A stretch of DNA of 64,000 nt from Lagopus muta (lineage: Eukaryota; Chordata; Aves; Galliformes; Phasianidae): NCBI RefSeq assembly GCF_023343835.1, contig NC_064434.1, forward strand, positions 18,891,505 through 18,955,504, written 5' to 3'. Below are positions 61,114-64,000 of the stretch, piece after piece. The translations under genes were made by a program, and so were the position numbers. The notes beneath the pieces are model-generated. The model was not told where the DNA came from. It searched no databases and saw nothing but the letters and a program-made list of their open reading frames with translations. Position 1 is the first letter of the stretch. Each line of letters opens with the position of its first letter.

Positions 61114-64000
61114 GTGTATTTCAAGTTAAATATTTACACTCAAAAGAAAAACAAAACAAAACAAAACATCTCTATAAAGCAAGTCATAGGTGTCATTTCA
61201 TCACTCAGTGTCTATTTTCTCATCTTTTGCACAAACTGATCTCACAGACATGATGGAATCCATCTTCCCTATGCTTGAGTGTTCCTTTAATATACGAGCT
61301 TCCCTAATTGCACATGATTCTGAGCCTGAAGCCACCCACTTCCCTGCACCGCACTGGGTGTAGAACGGGTGGTGGTAACCAGCAGTATAAGAGACCTGCT
61401 TTACTTTAACCAGCAAGCAAGGTTGCCTATAAGAAACAGAAATGAACTTTCTGGTATCACACGAAAGGCAAGAAGCAGTACTGCTGATGGAGCTGTTAAT
61501 GGCAGGGTCAGGGCTCTGTGCTGCTGCTTTTGTGAGGCTGAGGTGAAAAGGTGGCTTAGTCTGATGATGGTGCAAGTGACAATCAAGGTGACAAATATGG
61601 AAGAGGTTTATTTGATTAAGATGTCAGCTTTTGAAGGAAAGTAAATGCTGGGGGATTGTGGGGGGGCATTTAAAAGAAAAAAAATAATTATTTATAACGG
61701 ACACTGATAAAATGGTAGTTTTTACTCATCAGATGTTATGTAGGCTGTCCAAGAGCAAATACCACAGTAGAATTACTTTTCATTCATGAGTGTTTTCACT
61801 GCTTTGTCTTTAAATAATGATGTGTCATATTAATTAGTAGATAAGAGACTTGGATGTGAAATATTCTGGCTGAAAAGTCTGTAAATCAAACAAAAATTAT
61901 GATTTTCCTGCACATATTGTGAATAGTACTGTGGCACATGTTCTACACTGAAGTTTAATGAACAGAACCCAGTGGATTGCTTTGGTCTTACAGTCATATG
62001 TAACTGCGAAAATGTAATATCTCCAAAATTTCCATATTTTATTGGGATAAATATTTCAATGTCTATTTGAATTCCTGTGATTATCCCTACAAAAAAGCTT
62101 AGAACATGCTACATAATTTATTGAAAGATTGTTTGCAGTTTTCAAGAACAGATGATGGTAGAAAAATATATTTTTTTCTCCATAATTAATTGTTAATATT
62201 TCTAATCACATCGTAGATACTACCACAATTTCATGAAGCATAGTAACTGATGTATTTTGGCTGTTCCAAATCATGGTATATAAAATAATTAGTACAAATA
62301 ATTTCTAAAGATCAGTAAAAACAAATCTGTTCATGCTATAAACGTGTTTATCTTCAGAAACCATGTAGAGAAGACCTATCTTGGAAGTGACCGCTAACAA
62401 CAACACTGAAAGAAATGGTGTGCCATTAAATGATAGGATTTATTCTGAATGATTCTAAGTAAATGCTAAAAGTATATTTAAGAGTAAATTGGTGATTGGC
62501 AGCTGAAACAAAGACAGGTGTCAAAATGCATGTCTTATTTGTCTTACTTCCTTCTAGAATGAAAAATGCATGGTAAGCAGGGATAGCTTGCTTCCCAAAA
62601 TGGGAAATTCATGGTGGCCATTCAAGTGAACAGAAGGGAGTTAAATGGAACTCCATCTCTGATTACCTGTCCTTCAACCTCTTTTTTCACTCATTATTAA
62701 CAACAGGTACTGTTCTCAAAGCTTCCACTGTTTCTGCTTTTGAAGATCTCATTCTTCTGCAAAGGGATCATGGTTATGAAATATCCATCTCATGTCAGAG
62801 ACAAACTCTGTCCTTTCAGGGACACCATTCCTCCATGGCAAGTACAATGGTTTTATGGGTTCTAGCACCTGCTCAAGCTGAAGCCCACTGAGACACTGTC
62901 TGGGTTGTGTCCCTTTGCCTGCAAATCGAGCCCTGGGCACACAACTGTGAAGAGCTGTCAGGAGGTATGAGCTGCCCACAGAAGAGTCTGGAAACAGAAG
63001 CAGTAAGTTATAGGTGCTCAGCTAACAGATGTTCCCTTGTTAAACAAAGCTGTAATACATCTAAATTGCACTGTGTCAGCTGGTTCAGCACTCAGTTGAG
63101 TGGGCTTTTCAAGAAAGCGTCGAAAATTCCAAACATGACAAAAAATTATTTTGTTCTGAACATCAGCTTGTACTTAAACAAGAATCATACTAGAAAGCAA
63201 TATTTTTCAAAAGTCTTTTATTCATTGCTAAGATCCAAGATATATTTATTTTTAATGAATTCTGGCCTTACTTTCACCAGATGTACTATACAGGCAATAT
63301 AAATTGAGAGATAAAAAAAAAAAAAACCTACATGGAAATCTGAAGAGTATATTTCTCCAAGGAGAAATAAAAACTGACCAATACAATTTTAAATGACATC
63401 ACTGCTGACTTATGCAGATGGTTGATACTCTATAAGTATAGTGAGGCACTGGAATAGGTTGTCTAGAAAGGAATTGGATGCCCTGTCCCTGGAGATACCT
63501 AAGGTCAGGCACCAGTTTGCACATGTGCATTAGTTCCAAACTGATTTGAGGCTGATTAGACCAACCTTTGAGCTGATGAATGTGAGTGGAAAATTATCCT
63601 GACACACTTCCACAGCTTGTAGTATCAGTACAAGCTTTTTCAGAACTAAAAGGTGGGCATCTAGTTGATACACTACCAGATTTTAGTCATCTGTCATGGG
63701 CTCATTTTTAATAGTATAGCTGAGGAAAACTGTCCTGAACATCATGGGAATGTGATGTGGCATACTTCCTGCCTCATCATATCACTAGCAGTTCCCATTT
63801 ATTTTATATTTTTAATGCTGGGAACATACATCCACTAAATCTGAAGGATGGATGTTCAAATTTAAAACATTCTTTTATATATCCTAATTTATGCTATGAA
63901 ATAAAAAGACTTGAGTAAAAGGTATTAGTGAGTAATGTAAATGTAACTGCATACTGTATTGAGGGCTTACAAGCTCTTTTCTAACTGATGTCAGTTCCTT
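61114..64000. other. AT-rich intergenic DNA to the window end
   Basis: One short CR1 scrap at 63440-63512 is present. An AAAAC repeat lies at 61145-61167, and A runs occur near 61676-61687 and 63312-63326. No gene is recognised. Confidence 0.5.
63440..63512 (+). mobile_element. CR1 LINE short fragment
   Basis: About 70 bp matching the end of the CR1 frame: gtgaggcactggaataggtt, then tggatgccctgtccctggag and atacctaaggtcaggc. The 3' UTR is missing, so it is truncated on both sides. Confidence 0.75.

Noticed and set aside
1-64000. CRISPR arrays, operons, riboswitches, tRNA or rRNA genes
   Set aside because: The window is vertebrate nuclear DNA. No regularly spaced repeat arrays, and no tRNA or rRNA sequence, were recognised on either strand.

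Overview
This is vertebrate nuclear DNA, almost certainly from a galliform bird (chicken, turkey, quail or relative). The evidence is about twenty CR1 LINE copies on both strands, most of them 5'-truncated and many still carrying the CR1 3' end (imperfect ATTCTGTG-type repeats). Further support comes from a mariner element of the kind found in chicken, an alpharetrovirus-like endogenous provirus fragment, compact AT-rich intergenic DNA, and one gene recognisable as TMEM18 with a CpG-island promoter. The species was not determined.

Layout. 1-6.4 kb: AT-rich, no gene recognised. 6.4-6.75 kb: two very old CR1 scraps in opposite orientation. 6.98-8.95 kb: an endogenous retroviral fragment with a 240-bp 5' LTR, a primer-binding site, a leader and a 485-codon open gag frame that stops early in the capsid domain. 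No pol, env or 3' LTR follows. 10.5-11.1 kb: old CR1. 15.24-20.6 kb: TMEM18 on the + strand, with a CpG-island promoter, five coding exons (135 residues) and a 3' UTR with one AATAAA; its second intron holds two CR1 tails. 20.7-64 kb: a gene-poor stretch of CR1 copies and homopolymer tracts. The most notable items there are a 1.4-kb CR1 with an uninterrupted reverse-transcriptase frame (51.0-52.4 kb), an internally deleted CR1 (41.7-42.75 kb), an internally deleted mariner abutting a CR1 (55.24-56.38 kb), and a possible solo LTR (30.7-31.0 kb).

How it works together. TMEM18 is the only host gene I can support. It encodes a small three-span nuclear-envelope protein. Its promoter has two copies of the TCTCGCGAGA palindrome plus YY1- and E2F-like sites, which fits a TATA-less housekeeping promoter. 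An in-frame ATG 24 codons upstream of the conserved start is open and in good context, so an N-terminally extended form is possible. In mammals TMEM18 also borders a large gene desert, and the empty 43 kb downstream agrees with that.

The best candidate for something under-described is the intact gag-only frame at 7489-8946. It has kept its frame and many CpGs without the rest of a provirus, and has an unusually long region between its matrix-like and capsid-like parts. Whether it is a young truncated provirus or a retained gag-derived gene cannot be decided from one sequence.
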